Assembly: GCA_019244985.1 (NCBI GenBank)
Contig: JAFASB010000349.1
Span: 1 to 10,138, forward strand
Source: Acidimicrobiia bacterium
GTDB taxonomy: Bacteria; Actinomycetota; Acidimicrobiia; Acidimicrobiales; AC-14
Reading direction: 5' to 3'
Length of the DNA stretch: 10,138 nucleotides
The notes under the pieces: model-generated
Told to the model about the DNA's origin: nothing
Database searches by the model: none
What the model saw: the letters and a program-made list of their open reading frames with translations, nothing else
Made by a program: the position numbers and the translations under genes
In this document: positions 10,108-10,138 of the stretch, piece by piece
Layout of the letters: each line of letters begins with the position of its first letter
Numbering within the stretch: position 1 is the first letter of the stretch

Positions 10108-10138
10108 ATCGCGGTAGAACCCTCTGCATGGCAAGGGG

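Noticed and set aside
9622..10134. A 170-codon minus-strand frame at the right end
   Set aside because: It is antisense to the hemerythrin remnant and overlaps the signal-peptide end of the nucleosidase gene out of frame, with no motif.
10128..10138. ATG near the right edge as a possible next gene start
   Set aside because: Only three full codons are visible and there is no clear Shine-Dalgarno, so it cannot be supported.

Overview
The window is high-GC bacterial DNA with strong G/C preference at third codon positions, GTG and TTG starts behind good Shine-Dalgarno sequences, a CtpI-type giant P-type ATPase and a deazaflavin (F420)-type oxidoreductase. Together these point to an actinobacterium; the lineage below phylum cannot be fixed from the sequence. 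No rRNA, tRNA, CRISPR array, insertion sequence or phage gene was seen.

Layout. (1) Bases 1-399, plus strand: the C-terminal end of a membrane protein, then a small one-helix membrane protein that meets the ATPase gene tail to tail and overlaps it by 37 bp. (2) Bases 363-5295, minus strand: transcription would run from a small membrane-anchored protein with a basic tail (4840-5295), through a possible 57-residue GTG-start ORF (4570-4743), into a 1374-residue CtpI-like P-type ATPase (363-4487). (3) Bases 5296-5513: no intact gene, but a short plus-strand frame looks like the end of a lost gene. (4) Bases 5514-7712, minus strand: catalase-peroxidase katG, divergent from (5) a 137-residue F420-dependent nitroreductase-family protein (7811-8224, plus). 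(6) Bases 8228-9736, minus strand: a two-gene unit made of a secreted nucleoside phosphorylase/nucleosidase-superfamily protein followed 9 nt later by an SRPBCC-fold protein. (7) Bases 9803-10107, plus strand: a hemerythrin (HHE) gene broken into three reading frames.

Functional theme. KatG detoxifies peroxide, the F420-type protein belongs to a redox family, the hemerythrin remnant comes from an oxygen- or iron-sensing family, and the ATPase moves cations. Linking these into a redox and metal-stress neighbourhood is inference from adjacency only; no shared regulator is encoded here.

The most unusual content is inside the ATPase. Its N-terminal third looks like a second P-type ATPase that has lost its catalytic motifs (the DKTGT and GDGxND positions are degenerate), preceded by an HMA-like domain without the CxxC metal ligands. 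The C-terminal two thirds is an intact pump whose membrane helices keep SERCA-like Ca2+ ligand positions. Other points of interest are the secreted, cysteine-containing nucleosidase coupled to an SRPBCC protein, the decayed hemerythrin gene, an unlisted small ORF, and two hairpins at convergent gene ends.
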